Positions 18,288 to 27,465 of a stretch of 64,000 nt of DNA are shown in pieces. The stretch's first letter is position 1; each line of letters starts with the position of its first letter. The notes under the pieces were generated by a model. It did not search any database, had not been told where the DNA came from, and was given only the letters and a program-made list of their open reading frames with translations. The translations under genes were made by a program, and so were the position numbers. The stretch is from contig CAWGGJ010000006.1 of the NCBI GenBank assembly GCA_963822175.1, positions 62,001-126,000 on the forward strand. The letters are read 5' to 3'. Source of the stretch: FEB-25 sp963822175. GTDB lineage: Bacteria > Chloroflexota > Anaerolineae > Anaerolineales > UBA4823.

Positions 18288-19280
18288 ATGCCCCCCATCA
18301 TAATCCTGGATAACCTTTCCAAACTTTTCAAAGTACCTGTGCGTGAGAGCGGGCTCAAAGCTTCGATCGGCAGCCTGTTCAAGCGCGAATTCCGCAGCGT
18401 AAATGCCGTAGATGCGATCAGCTTCCTGATCGAGCCCGGTGAGGTGGTTGGATTCCTGGGTCCGAATGGAGCTGGCAAGACCACAACCCTCAAGACGCTC
18501 TCGGGGTTGCTTTACCCGACCAGCGGGAAAGCCACAGTGCTGGGATATGAGCCATCGCGCCGTGAACCTGGGTTTCTCAAACAGATCACTCTGGTGATGG
18601 GCAACCGCCAGCAGCTGGTGTGGGACCTGCCTGCATTGGATTCATTCGATCTGATGCGCTCGATCTATTCCATCCCTACGAACGAGTTCACCCGCACACG
18701 TGATGAGTTTATCGACCTGCTGGAGCTGAAAGACCTGGTAAATAAACCCGTGCGCAACCTTTCACTTGGTGAAAGGATGAAAGTGGAGATTGCTGGAGCG
18801 CTGCTACATCGCCCCAAGGTACTGTTCCTGGATGAGCCCACCCTGGGACTGGATGTGACCATGCAGCGGCGTATCCGTTCATTCGTTGGAGAGTACAACC
18901 GGCGTTATGGTGCCACCGTTCTCCTCACCTCGCATTACATGGCGGATGTCGAAGCCCTGTGCAAACGGGTTATTGTGATCCATCACGGCAGGCTGCTTTT
19001 TGATGGTGCGCTGAACGAGCTGGTGGGGCAGTTTTCTGCCTTCAAGACTGTGGGGGTGACACTGCAAACATCCACAGCAGACCTGCGTAAATATGGCGAG
19101 GTGATCCACCAGGATGGGGTACGCTTCACTTTACGTGTGCCCAAGGCAAACACCGCCGAGGTGACCGCCCGGCTGCTTGCAGATCTTCCCATCGAGGATT
19201 TAAACGTGGAAGATCCACCCATCGAGGACGTCATCGAGCAGGTTTTTGCACGGGGTAAGCCCGGCGAGGTGAAGCAATGA
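18288..19280 (+). CDS. ABC-2 exporter ATP-binding protein
   Basis: This 330-residue NBD energises the two permeases downstream. Walker A GPNGAGKTT is at residues 58-66, the signature is NLSLGERMKVEIAGAL, Walker B is KVLFLDEPTLGLD, and the H-loop is TVLLTSHYMADVEALC. The C-terminal 80 residues form the extension seen in NatA/CcmA-like ABC-2 ATPases. The stop overlaps the start of the first permease by 4 bases (ATGA), so translation is coupled. The substrate is unknown; family relatives export drugs, lipids or Na+. Confidence 0.92.
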   Translation: MPPIIILDNLSKLFKVPVRESGLKASIGSLFKREFRSVNAVDAISFLIEPGEVVGFLGPNGAGKTTTLKTLSGLLYPTSGKATVLGYEPSRREPGFLKQITLVMGNRQQLVWDLPALDSFDLMRSIYSIPTNEFTRTRDEFIDLLELKDLVNKPVRNLSLGERMKVEIAGALLHRPKVLFLDEPTLGLDVTMQRRIRSFVGEYNRRYGATVLLTSHYMADVEALCKRVIVIHHGRLLFDGALNELVGQFSAFKTVGVTLQTSTADLRKYGEVIHQDGVRFTLRVPKANTAEVTARLLADLPIEDLNVEDPPIEDVIEQVFARGKPGEVKQ

Positions 19281-20080
19281 GACACCTGCTGGGTTATTAC
19301 CGAACGATGATAAAAATCGCCATCCAAACCCAGTTCCAGTACCGGGTGATGCAGTATTTTTACATGATCGGGATGATTGCCGAGCCGGTGATCTACCTGG
19401 TGGTATGGTCGACCATTGCGCGTGCCCAGGGCGGGTCGGTGGGAGGATATACCCCCACAGAATTTTCAGCCTACTACCTGGTATGGACCCTGGTGCGCAA
19501 CATGAACATCGTCTTCACCCCTTATGGCTGGGAGAACCGCATCCGCAGCGGGTGGCTGTCCATGGAGCTCCTGCGACCGATCCACCCGATCCATGGCGAT
19601 GTTGCCTATTTTGCCGGTTGGAAAGTGGTGGTGATCATTTTATGGATTCCGCTGGCATTTTTTCTCTCGATTTTTTTCAAGCCCGAGCTGCACCCAGCCT
19701 GGTACCAGGTGATCGGGTTCTTCTTTGCCATCTGGGGAGCATATCTCATTCGTACCATGCTGCTCTCCCTGCTTGGGATGATCACGTTCTTCACCACGCG
19801 CATCGGGGCGATCTTTGAGCTGTTCTTTGCCTTTGAGCTGATATTTTCCGGGCGCCTGGTACCGATGACCTTGATGCCCGCCTGGGTACAGCAGGTGGCA
19901 AACTACCTGCCCTTCCAATGGACCTTCTACTTCCCCATCGAATCGCTGGTTTCATCGATGTCCATCCAACAGCTGCTGATGGGATTGGGGATGCAGCTCC
20001 TGTGGATCATCCTTGGGCTGGTGGGTGTAATAATCATGTGGAAGTTCAGCATCCGCCAGTTCTCCGCCGTGGGTGGGTAA
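19277..20080 (+). CDS. ABC-2 family permease (first subunit)
   Basis: This 267-residue membrane protein has six predicted helices, including YFYMIGMIAEPVIYLVVWS, VVVIILWIPLAFFLSIFF, IGFFFAIWGAYLIRTMLLSL and a terminal LLWIILGLVGVIIMW. It resembles the paired permeases (DUF990/ABC-2 type) that form heterodimeric exporters. The motif NYLPFQWTFYFPIESL is typical of this family. It overlaps the ATPase by 4 bases. The partner permease lies 632 bases downstream, displaced by the GxxExxY cassette. Confidence 0.85.
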   Translation: MRHLLGYYRTMIKIAIQTQFQYRVMQYFYMIGMIAEPVIYLVVWSTIARAQGGSVGGYTPTEFSAYYLVWTLVRNMNIVFTPYGWENRIRSGWLSMELLRPIHPIHGDVAYFAGWKVVVIILWIPLAFFLSIFFKPELHPAWYQVIGFFFAIWGAYLIRTMLLSLLGMITFFTTRIGAIFELFFAFELIFSGRLVPMTLMPAWVQQVANYLPFQWTFYFPIESLVSSMSIQQLLMGLGMQLLWIILGLVGVIIMWKFSIRQFSAVGG

Positions 20081-20098
20081 GATATTTATCGCATAATA

Positions 20099-20693
20099 AA
20101 ACCGCTGATAAACGCTGATATACGCAGATATTAACACTGATGTTAAAAGCTATAGAAAAAATATAATGGGCATAGAGAGATGATGGAGATTAATACATTA
20201 CCGAAACAACAATCGGTTGTGCATATAAAGTAATTAATACTCTTGGGTGTGGTTTTCTTGAAAAAGTCTATGAAAATGCATTGGCGCATGAAATTGACAA
20301 ATCCGGATTAAAAGTGACACAGCAATATCCAATGCAATTAACATATGATGGTGTCATTGTTGGTGAATATATTGCTGATTTATTAATCGAGGATCAGGTC
20401 ATCGTGGAATTGAAGACTGTTAAAGAGTTAGATCATACCCATATGGCTCAATGTATAAATTACCTGAGAGCTACGGGTAAAAATGTATGCCTATTAATAA
20501 ATTTCTATAAAGCACAATTGGAGTACAAGCGAATTGTCAATAATTTTGATGAGACAAATATTAACCGGAATGTAAAACCAACATAATTAGTAATTGAGTA
20601 AGGTATAGGATATTGGTTAGCCTGGAAATTGGTGTTTATGTTTACAAGTACTAATCAGCGGATATCTGCGAAGATCTGCGTGCATCTGTGGTT
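20099..20693 (+). mobile_element. GxxExxY cassette bounded by imperfect CGCAGAT-type inverted repeats
   Basis: Left end 20099-20131 reads ACCGCTGAT, ACGCTGAT and CGCAGAT in succession. The right end 20653-20693, read on the minus strand, gives AACCACAGAT, ACGCAGAT, CGCAGAT and CCGCTGATT. The two ends are therefore inverted copies built from the same roughly 10-bp unit. The outer flanks carry AATAAA on both sides, a possible target duplication. Inside is one broken GxxExxY gene. No transposase is present, so it would be a non-autonomous cassette. It separates two genes of one exporter operon. Confidence 0.55.
20183..20586 (+). pseudogene. GxxExxY protein gene, frameshifted near its start
   Basis: From 20198 to the stop the frame gives a clear GxxExxY protein: IGCAYKVINTLGCGFLEKVY (the G-x-x-E-x-x-Y signature), then YDGVIVGEYIADLLIEDQVI and VELKTVKELDHTHMAQCINY. 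D/E-rich strands with ELK resemble a PD-(D/E)XK nuclease core. ATG 20183 with AGAGAGA upstream begins MEINT in another frame; one extra base at about 20197 would join them as MEINTITE, the usual family start. The gene is therefore disrupted by an apparent one-base deletion. The family's function is not established. Confidence 0.8.
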
Positions 20694-20712
20694 AAATAAA
20701 TGGAGCGAAATT

Positions 20713-21492
20713 ATGTTATATCTGGCGTTGAATTATTTACGGATCGGGATACAAAACGAAATGCAGTACCGGGTGAATTTATTTATTCAGCTCGGGCAGT
20801 CCCTCATTGCGCTTGCCACCGGGTTGATCGGCTTGTGGCTGGTATTTTCACATACCACCGAGCTGAATGGCTGGTCTCAACCTGAGCTGCTCATGGTGAT
20901 GGGTATCTTCATCCTGATGGGAGGGGTGATCAACTCGGCCATCCAGCCCAATATGACCCGCCTGATGGATGAGATCCAGCAGGGGACCCTCGACTTCACC
21001 CTGACCAAGCCAGCCGATGCCCAGGGGTTGATCAGCATCCGCGAGTTTCGCCTGTGGTCGCTGACGGATGTCATCGTTGGCATCGTGGTGCTTTCCTACG
21101 GGGTGTATCACTACCAGGGCAGCGTGGGTGTCAGCCAATCCCTGGCATTCATGTTCGTCATGCTCCTGGGCGCCATCCTGATCTACTGCTTCTGGCTGAT
21201 CATCACATCGACGGCCTTCTGGATCATCCGGGTGGATGACATCGTAAACCTGTTCCAGGGTGTGTATGCAGCCGGGCGTTGGCCGGTTACCATCTACCCA
21301 CGTTGGCTGCAAGCTGGACTTACCTTCATCATCCCGGTGGCATTCGCCGTCACGATCCCTGCTGAAGCCCTCACCTCCCGCCTGACCCCGACCATTGTTA
21401 TGGGCTCTATTTTGTTGACCATCTTCTTCATCATTGCTGCCCGCTTCATCTGGCGGCTGGGATTAAAGAACTATTCCGGGGCATCTGCATAA
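20713..21492 (+). CDS. ABC-2 family permease (second subunit)
   Basis: This 259-residue membrane protein starts at ATG 20713, with GGAG at 20702-20705. The frame extends further upstream, but only into the inverted repeat of the cassette. Helices include LFIQLGQSLIALATGLIGLW, LLMVMGIFILMGGVIN, LAFMFVMLLGAILIYCFWLI and IVMGSILLTIFFIIAARFIW. MTRLMDEIQQGTLDFTLTKP is the characteristic loop of the permease partner family. It should pair with the permease at 19277 and the ATPase at 18288. Confidence 0.85.
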   Translation: MLYLALNYLRIGIQNEMQYRVNLFIQLGQSLIALATGLIGLWLVFSHTTELNGWSQPELLMVMGIFILMGGVINSAIQPNMTRLMDEIQQGTLDFTLTKPADAQGLISIREFRLWSLTDVIVGIVVLSYGVYHYQGSVGVSQSLAFMFVMLLGAILIYCFWLIITSTAFWIIRVDDIVNLFQGVYAAGRWPVTIYPRWLQAGLTFIIPVAFAVTIPAEALTSRLTPTIVMGSILLTIFFIIAARFIWRLGLKNYSGASA

Positions 21493-21518
21493 GAAATTAA
21501 TGAAAAGGACAATAACCG

Positions 21519-23258
21519 ATGATTACCAAAATGGTTGAAGGAAAGAAAATTCTCGGAAGTAAATCCGATCCCCAAGCTCCAATGAACATAGACTTTACCT
21601 GGGGTGCGAAAATCCCGATGCGCGATGGGGTGAAGCTCAACGCCACCCTATATGTGCCCAGGGACAACATACCAACACCAGCCATCTTCACCCTCACCCC
21701 CTATACCATGGAAAGCTCGCATGCGCGTGGAATATATTTTTCACAACATGGTTATGCCTTCATCACGGTGGATAGCCGCGGGCGGGGGAATTCCGAGGGG
21801 ATTTTTGAGCCTTTTGCCAGCGAAGCTCAGGATGGGCATGATATCACCGAATGGCTGGCAGTACAGCCCTGGTGTGATGGACAGGTGGCCATGTGGGGTG
21901 GCTCGTATGGTGGTTATGACCAATGGCTGACCCTGAGGGAATTTCCTCCCCAGCTCAAAACCATTGTCCCTACTGCTTCAGCCCATGCAGGGGTAGATTT
22001 CCCATTTTTCGCGAATATTTTATATTCGTATGAAATCCAATGGCTGACCTTTACCAGCGGTGCGACAAAAAATGCGGCGCTGATGGATGATGCGAACTTT
22101 TGGATTGGAAAATTCCAGGAAATGTATCAAAATCACCTGCCTTTCAAAGACCTGGACCGCATTACAGGCAACCACTCCTCCTTCTTTCAGACATGGATCA
22201 AGCACCCCTACCCGGATTCCTACTGGGACCGGATGAGCCTCTCCCCTCAGCAGTATGACCATATCAATCTGCCCATCCTCACCATCACGGGGCAGTACGA
22301 TGGCGACCAGGCTGGCGCGATGGAGTATTACCGCCGGCACATGCAGTCAAAATCCCCCAGTATCAAGGACCATTTCCTTGTCATTGGTCCATGGGACCAT
22401 CCCGGGACACGCGACCCCAAGCCCGAGTTCGGCGGGTTGAAATTTGGGGAGGCGTCGCTCGTGGACATGAACAGCCTGCACAAGGAATGGTATGACTGGA
22501 CGCTAAAGGGTGGAAAAAAGCCGGCCTTTCTGAAGAAACGTGTGGCATATTATGTGGCAGGGGAGGAAAAATGGAAATATGCCGATAGCTTGGATGCCAT
22601 CCCGACAAAGCCTAAAAAGATGTATCTTGATTCCTTGGGAAGTGCAAATGATGCTTTTCATTCAGGGACCCTTAAGAAAAACATCCCAGAGGGCAGCCCT
22701 TCGGACGCATACATTTATGACCCGCTGGACAAACGCTTTGGTGAGCTTGAGCGCCAGGAGGTCAGGGATTTCTTTACCGACCAAACCTCTGACCTGAATC
22801 TATATGGTGGTGGATTGGTCTATCATTCTGAACCATTCGATCGGGACACGGAGATCACCGGCTGGGTGAAACTGCACGCCTGGATGTCTATGGATGTGCC
22901 CGATACAGACTTCATGGTCATTTTGTCTGAAATACTTCCTGATGGAAAGGCCATCATCCTATCGCAGGACATGCTTCGGGCGCGCTACCGGGAATCTGGC
23001 CGGGTTGAGAAATTGGTCGTCCCGGGAGAAATCAACCTGTATACTTTTTCCGGGTTCACCTTTTTCTCGCGACACATTATAAAAAATAGCCACTTACGGC
23101 TGAGCATCAGGTGCCCGAATTCCATTTACCTGGAGAAGAACTATAACAGTGGAGGTGTGGTGGCAGAAGAGTCAGGCAAGGATGCGCGAACTGCGCACAT
23201 AACTCTTTACCATGATAAAAACCACCCAAGTTTTCTGGAGTTACCGGTAGCTAGATAA
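21519..23258 (+). CDS. CocE/NonD-type S15 hydrolase (X-Pro dipeptidyl-peptidase-like)
   Basis: This 579-residue alpha/beta hydrolase has the catalytic serine in GGSYGGY (Ser129), Asp261 in GQYDGDQ and His294 in GPWDHPG, giving a complete triad. The N-terminus shows IPMRDGVKLNATLYVPRD and GYAFITVDSRGRGNSEG, classical for the CocE/NonD family. The C-terminal jelly-roll (from about residue 410) contains TEITGWVKLHAWMSMDVPDT. Substrates in the family range from X-Pro peptides to esters and amides. No signal peptide, so it is probably cytoplasmic. It follows the permease by 26 bases. Confidence 0.88.
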   Translation: MITKMVEGKKILGSKSDPQAPMNIDFTWGAKIPMRDGVKLNATLYVPRDNIPTPAIFTLTPYTMESSHARGIYFSQHGYAFITVDSRGRGNSEGIFEPFASEAQDGHDITEWLAVQPWCDGQVAMWGGSYGGYDQWLTLREFPPQLKTIVPTASAHAGVDFPFFANILYSYEIQWLTFTSGATKNAALMDDANFWIGKFQEMYQNHLPFKDLDRITGNHSSFFQTWIKHPYPDSYWDRMSLSPQQYDHINLPILTITGQYDGDQAGAMEYYRRHMQSKSPSIKDHFLVIGPWDHPGTRDPKPEFGGLKFGEASLVDMNSLHKEWYDWTLKGGKKPAFLKKRVAYYVAGEEKWKYADSLDAIPTKPKKMYLDSLGSANDAFHSGTLKKNIPEGSPSDAYIYDPLDKRFGELERQEVRDFFTDQTSDLNLYGGGLVYHSEPFDRDTEITGWVKLHAWMSMDVPDTDFMVILSEILPDGKAIILSQDMLRARYRESGRVEKLVVPGEINLYTFSGFTFFSRHIIKNSHLRLSIRCPNSIYLEKNYNSGGVVAEESGKDARTAHITLYHDKNHPSFLELPVAR

Positions 23259-23284
23259 GGCTTAATTTATATAACCTTCTCAGT

Positions 23285-24214
23285 TCAATCAAATCGCTCG
23301 GGGCATTGAATTCCGAAGTGAGCGCATAAGTGTCGGGTATCCGCAAGATGTTCTGGTGTTGATCGGGCATACTCGAAGCACCACAGCAATTGGTAAATCG
23401 GACGTCGCCCTTCATATTCCGGGTCTATAAACTGGATTGATTTATAAGCCAGCCAAAACTCGTCACTCGTCATTCCCCTCCAGAATTCCAGGCGGGCTAA
23501 ATCTATCTCATGATATCCCGCCCAGGCTTTTTCAAAATCAAGAATAGTTGCCAGATGCCATGTTCCCTGTCGATACTGGAAAATTATGTTGTGTTGGTGG
23601 AGATCTTCATGACACAGGCATGCTTGATGAATATCTGAGAAGAGAGGCTTGTGGTTATTTAATACAGAGAAAAATAGTTCTCGTAATGGGGCGCTTTGTA
23701 TGGATAATTGGGCGCGTTTCTCAAAAGCTGCAAGGAATTGTCCCTCACTCAAAACCCTTCCATCGTTTGCCAATTCACCAAATCCAGAGAATTGGATCTT
23801 GTGGAGCTCAGCCACAGCGTTTCCGATTTGATGATATGCGTGTGATAAGTCCTCCCTATCCATTTGCTGCCGTACAACCACCCACTCCTGCCCTGGAATA
23901 TAAGTCTTGATCAGGTATCGCCAAGGCCAGGTATGGTAAGAGGTGTTAACTGCCAGGATTTCAGGCACTGGAATGGCAGTATGTGTTGCAACAAGGCGAT
24001 GTAGCATGGCTGTCCGGTCGAAGGAACCGGCCATTGGGGATTCAGGTCCGGCAAGTTTTACAACAATCTGTAGGTGAGGATTTTGAAGCTTGATGAGTAG
24101 GACAAGATAATCGTGATCCTGACTAACGATCTTTTGTTCGACAATATCAACTTTTGTGCCGAAAGTTTGTTGAAATAATTGAAGTAACAACCCGCCAGGG
24201 ATAATGGTTTGCAT
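23285..24214 (-). CDS. Aminoglycoside/choline phosphotransferase-family kinase-like protein
   Basis: The protein has about 309 residues from ATG 24214; a longer frame would overlap the neighbouring GNAT. Protein-kinase-like fold motifs are visible: a lysine strand (LQIVVKLAGPE), the catalytic loop LCHEDLHQHNIIF (Brenner motif with Asp and Asn) and the metal-binding ILDFEKAWAGYHEIDLARLE. Such proteins phosphorylate antibiotics, sugars or small alcohols. Nothing in the sequence identifies the substrate, so resistance should not be assumed. Confidence 0.8.
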   Translation of the reverse strand: MQTIIPGGLLLQLFQQTFGTKVDIVEQKIVSQDHDYLVLLIKLQNPHLQIVVKLAGPESPMAGSFDRTAMLHRLVATHTAIPVPEILAVNTSYHTWPWRYLIKTYIPGQEWVVVRQQMDREDLSHAYHQIGNAVAELHKIQFSGFGELANDGRVLSEGQFLAAFEKRAQLSIQSAPLRELFFSVLNNHKPLFSDIHQACLCHEDLHQHNIIFQYRQGTWHLATILDFEKAWAGYHEIDLARLEFWRGMTSDEFWLAYKSIQFIDPEYEGRRPIYQLLWCFEYARSTPEHLADTRHLCAHFGIQCPERFD

Positions 24215-24269
24215 GAATATATCAAGGGCAATGAGTTGATCAAACTGAGTAATATATTGAAGGTTTACC

Positions 24270-24728
24270 CTATTCAAACTTATACATATATACGTTCGTC
24301 TTACGCAGGTCAAATCCGAGTCGCTGATACAGGCGATTTGCTGCTGTTCGTCCAGGATTGCAGGTGAGCATTACCTGAGGAACAGCCTCGCGCTCAGCCC
24401 GTTCCAGGCAAGTACGCATGAGCGCTTCGCCGATCCGCCTACCGCGTGCCCTTTCATCCACCACCACATCTTCGATATAACCACGTACTCCTGTTGGAAC
24501 CATGTAGATCACCAGCGTTGCCAGCCCGATGATCTCATCATCAAAATCCGGGTGCCTCGCCAGATACAGGAAAGATGAGGGGGCAGCTAGCATTTCAACC
24601 AGCTGTTGACGGGTGGGCGGTGGATTGTTATCGGTGAGCTGAGTAATCAAACGCAGGCATGCCAGGTATAACTCATCGGTCACCTCGGTTGCCTGGGTGA
24701 TTTTGGCAGCAATTATTGGATCAGGCAT
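24270..24728 (-). CDS. GNAT-family N-acetyltransferase
   Basis: This protein of about 152 residues starts at ATG 24728, where GTGGAG is correctly spaced. The core is IIGLATLVIYMVP, YIEDVVVDERARGRRIGEAL (motif A with R-G-x-x-I-G) and TCNPGRTAANRLYQRLGFDL (motif B with the typical N-x-x-A-x-x-L-Y). The substrate is unknown. It lies just upstream of the kinase-like gene and could share its transcript. Confidence 0.85.
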   Translation of the reverse strand: MPDPIIAAKITQATEVTDELYLACLRLITQLTDNNPPPTRQQLVEMLAAPSSFLYLARHPDFDDEIIGLATLVIYMVPTGVRGYIEDVVVDERARGRRIGEALMRTCLERAEREAVPQVMLTCNPGRTAANRLYQRLGFDLRKTNVYMYKFE

Positions 24729-24864
24729 AGACAACTCCACAACAGACAATCAGCCTCGTTCGCCGGGTAAGGATCCCATGCAGAATCCAATCAAGGACCT
24801 GGACGGCATGCAATAACTGCGATTAAATAAATGATCAGGGTAAACTTTATTATGAAATCTATTC

Positions 24865-25989
24865 TTATGGTGAAGGCCAGGTACCATTGATAAAGTCATT
24901 GAGATATGACCGAATCTGGTCGAAATCGGCTCCCAAGGTAAATGTAGTGACATTGCGGTAGGGGTCAAAGGTTTTTTCAGAGGTGAACATCGTTTCCGGA
25001 AATTCCAGCATCTGGATATTTTCACTACTGGTCGATTGAGCAAGACATACCAATTTATTGATATCATTCGGGCTCAGATCAGTTAGGACCGAACCTGAAA
25101 ATTGGGCGATCAGCTTAGGAATCTCCGGGATCATCGCAGGGGTGAGCAGTTTGTCTCGCAGGCCTTGAAGAACAATATTCTGGTTCCTTGCACGTTGAAA
25201 TGTGGATGGGTTGCGATTCTGTGCCAGGTTTAACGCCTGCTGACCATTTAAATGGACAGCACCGGAATTTAATACCATGTTTGGATCGGTACCATCCTGG
25301 TTTGGGTTTAAATCCACCCCCGAATCTAAATAGACGTCAATCCCACCGATTGCGTCAATCACATTTGCAAAGGTGGTTAAATCCAAGGCCAGGTAGTGAT
25401 CCACCTGCAAGCCAAAATTCTGGTCCAGGGTACGCGCAAGCAAACCTGGTCCCGCCCCGGGATCATCATAATAACCCATGCCCGGGTTACCAAAAAAATA
25501 TGCCTGGTTGAGCTTACCATGGGTTATCCCATAATGATCAGAAATACCAGGGATTTCCACCCATAAATCGCGAGGAATATCGACCACCATCACCCCGGGA
25601 TTACTAAAATCTGCCCGGACAACCCGGATGGAATCAGCCAGACCATACAGATAATCATTCGATCGCTCATCGGATCCAATCAGGAGTATCGTCATCACAG
25701 AAGGTCCACCGCAGACCGTCTTGATGGATTCTTTTTGTGGTTTAAATAACGAGATGATCCGGGAGATGAGAGATTGGGGTGTCGGTTCCGGTTGGGGTGA
25801 GGAGCTCTCATCCTGCGAATCAATTGTAGCAGGCTCGGATGAGCCCAGAATTTGCTCGCTGACTTGTGTAGATAACATCAATCCTGGTCCCAATGGCTTG
25901 TTCCAGTAAGTCGAACCGATATAAGCTAAAGCCAATCCGCCAATGATAACTTCCAAAATAAAGATGGGGATCAAAAATTTTTTATTCAT
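24865..25989 (-). CDS. LytR-CpsA-Psr (LCP) family protein, copy 1
   Basis: This membrane-anchored protein has about 374 residues. LCP enzymes move polyprenyl-linked glycopolymers onto peptidoglycan. Single N-terminal helix FLIPIFILEVIIGGLALAYI, then a Pro/Ser-rich linker. The LCP domain shows ILLIGSDERSNDYLYGLADS, VVRADFSNPGVMVVDIPRDL (the Arg/Asp core), HGKLNQAYFFG and NQNIVLQGLRDKL. It is a close paralogue of the gene at 26281, with the same domain order and C-terminal TWPSP/TWPSE ending. ATG 25989 is preferred over TTG 26004. Confidence 0.88.
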   Translation of the reverse strand: MNKKFLIPIFILEVIIGGLALAYIGSTYWNKPLGPGLMLSTQVSEQILGSSEPATIDSQDESSSPQPEPTPQSLISRIISLFKPQKESIKTVCGGPSVMTILLIGSDERSNDYLYGLADSIRVVRADFSNPGVMVVDIPRDLWVEIPGISDHYGITHGKLNQAYFFGNPGMGYYDDPGAGPGLLARTLDQNFGLQVDHYLALDLTTFANVIDAIGGIDVYLDSGVDLNPNQDGTDPNMVLNSGAVHLNGQQALNLAQNRNPSTFQRARNQNIVLQGLRDKLLTPAMIPEIPKLIAQFSGSVLTDLSPNDINKLVCLAQSTSSENIQMLEFPETMFTSEKTFDPYRNVTTFTLGADFDQIRSYLNDFINGTWPSP

Positions 25990-26058
25990 ATTTTTATTTA
26001 CCAATTATGTTGCTGTAAGAATAATAATCCATAACTTTCATACTTAATAGAAGAATTG

Positions 26059-26262
26059 TTAATCCGTATTCAATATCACCGGCTGCCGATAAGAAATTTG
26101 TTCATCCGGGGGATCCTTCGACAGGTCAGTCGGCTTGCTGCCTTCAGAACACATCAGGCAGATCATCCAGCTGCCATCGGGGCTGGTTTGAAAAGCAATC
26201 AGGCTTTCTTCCAGTGGCCAGGCGGGTGCCCGATCCGCTGAAGAGTATTTGGTCCAGTCCAT
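26059..26262 (-). CDS. Small protein of unknown function between the LCP genes
   Basis: This is a 67-residue frame with an SD-like GAGGCAGG immediately before ATG, 18 bases after the upstream LCP gene. The sequence shows no membrane helix. It contains tryptophans and a CLMC pair (SWMICLMCSEGS) and ends PPDEQISYRQPVILNTD. A decayed relative of its C-terminus lies upstream of the other LCP gene (27466-27530), so the small gene and an LCP gene were probably duplicated as a unit. No family is recognised. Confidence 0.5.
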   Translation of the reverse strand: MDWTKYSSADRAPAWPLEESLIAFQTSPDGSWMICLMCSEGSKPTDLSKDPPDEQISYRQPVILNTD

Positions 26263-26280
26263 CCTGCCTCTGCCATCTTT

Positions 26281-27402
26281 TTATTCCGAAGGCCAGGTGC
26301 CATTCATAAAATCATTGAGGTAAGAGCGAAGCTGATCAAAATCTGCACCCAGGGTGAACGTATTAACATTGCGATACGGGTCGTATGTGCTCTGCGAGGT
26401 GAACATTTTTTCCGAGAATTCCAGCATCTGGATATTGTCTGTATCAACATACTTAGCGAGGCAGATAAGTTTATTGATCTCCTTTGGGCTCAGGTCGGTA
26501 AGCACTGAATCTGAAAACTGGGCGATCAGACCTGGAATCTCCGGGATCATCGCAGGATTCAGTAATTTACTGCGTAAGCCAGATAAGACGATATCCTGGT
26601 TCCTGGCGCGCTGAAAGGTGGATGGGTTACGGTTCCTGGCCAGTTTTAATGCTTGGGTTCCATCCAGGTGATGGGTTCCCGCTCCAAACACCAGGTCAGG
26701 ATCCGTACTCGTATTACCCCTAAGATCAATCCCCGAATCCAGGGTGATATCGATCCCACCGATCGAGTCGATGAAGCTCACAAAGGTGGACATATCCACA
26801 GCCAGGTAATGATCGACCTGGACACCGAAGTTTTGATCCAGCGTACGGGCGAGCAAGCCAGGTCCGCCTCCGGGACCGTCATAAAATCCTATGCCCGGGT
26901 TGCCAAATAGAAAGGCCTGGTTGAGCTTTCCATGGGTGATCCCATGATGATCAGCTATGCCCGGGATCTCGACCCACAGGTCGCGGGGGAAATCCACCAT
27001 CATCACCCCGGGATCGGTAAAATCGACCCGCACCAAGCGCATGGAATCCGACAACCCGGCTGTATATCCAGTCGATCGTGAATCCGACCCGATCAACAAA
27101 AAGGCCATCGATGAAGGGCCACCGCAAACCGTATTACTTGGTGTCCTGTCAGGACGTAAAAGCGCCATAAATTGTGAAATTACCGAAGGAGATCCCTGCG
27201 TCGGTTCCGGAGTGGCGTTATCGACCTGCCCGTCAACCACAGGAGTGCCCTTAAAGGTGAAGTTGAGCTCAGGAATTGATGATGAGAGCTCCAGCCCGGG
27301 ACCGAGGGGAGCATTCCAAAACACCGAGACGATAAAAATCAACGCTCCCAACCCAATGATCGCTTCTAAAATAAGAATGGGGATCAAATATTTTTTAATC
27401 AT
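26281..27402 (-). CDS. LytR-CpsA-Psr (LCP) family protein, copy 2
   Basis: This 373-residue paralogue of the LCP protein at 24865 has the same layout: helix YLIPILILEAIIGLGALIFI, Thr/Pro linker, and LCP core with FLLIGSDSRSTGYTAGLSDS, LVRVDFTDPGVMMVDFPRDL, HGKLNQAFLFGNPGIGFYD and RNPSTFQRARNQDIVLSGL. All polar residues visible in copy 1 are kept, so both are likely active. The tandem arrangement suggests recent duplication with mild divergence in the linkers. Confidence 0.9.
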   Translation of the reverse strand: MIKKYLIPILILEAIIGLGALIFIVSVFWNAPLGPGLELSSSIPELNFTFKGTPVVDGQVDNATPEPTQGSPSVISQFMALLRPDRTPSNTVCGGPSSMAFLLIGSDSRSTGYTAGLSDSMRLVRVDFTDPGVMMVDFPRDLWVEIPGIADHHGITHGKLNQAFLFGNPGIGFYDGPGGGPGLLARTLDQNFGVQVDHYLAVDMSTFVSFIDSIGGIDITLDSGIDLRGNTSTDPDLVFGAGTHHLDGTQALKLARNRNPSTFQRARNQDIVLSGLRSKLLNPAMIPEIPGLIAQFSDSVLTDLSPKEINKLICLAKYVDTDNIQMLEFSEKMFTSQSTYDPYRNVNTFTLGADFDQLRSYLNDFMNGTWPSE

Positions 27403-27465
27403 ACTTTATTCTACCCTAAAAACCACAAAATCCTTTTAAGTAAGAATTCTCCAATTGCAATGGAC

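Noticed and set aside
23285..24214. Calling the kinase-like protein an antibiotic-resistance enzyme
   Set aside because: Only the general fold motifs are visible; the family includes many sugar and alcohol kinases and there is no resistance context.
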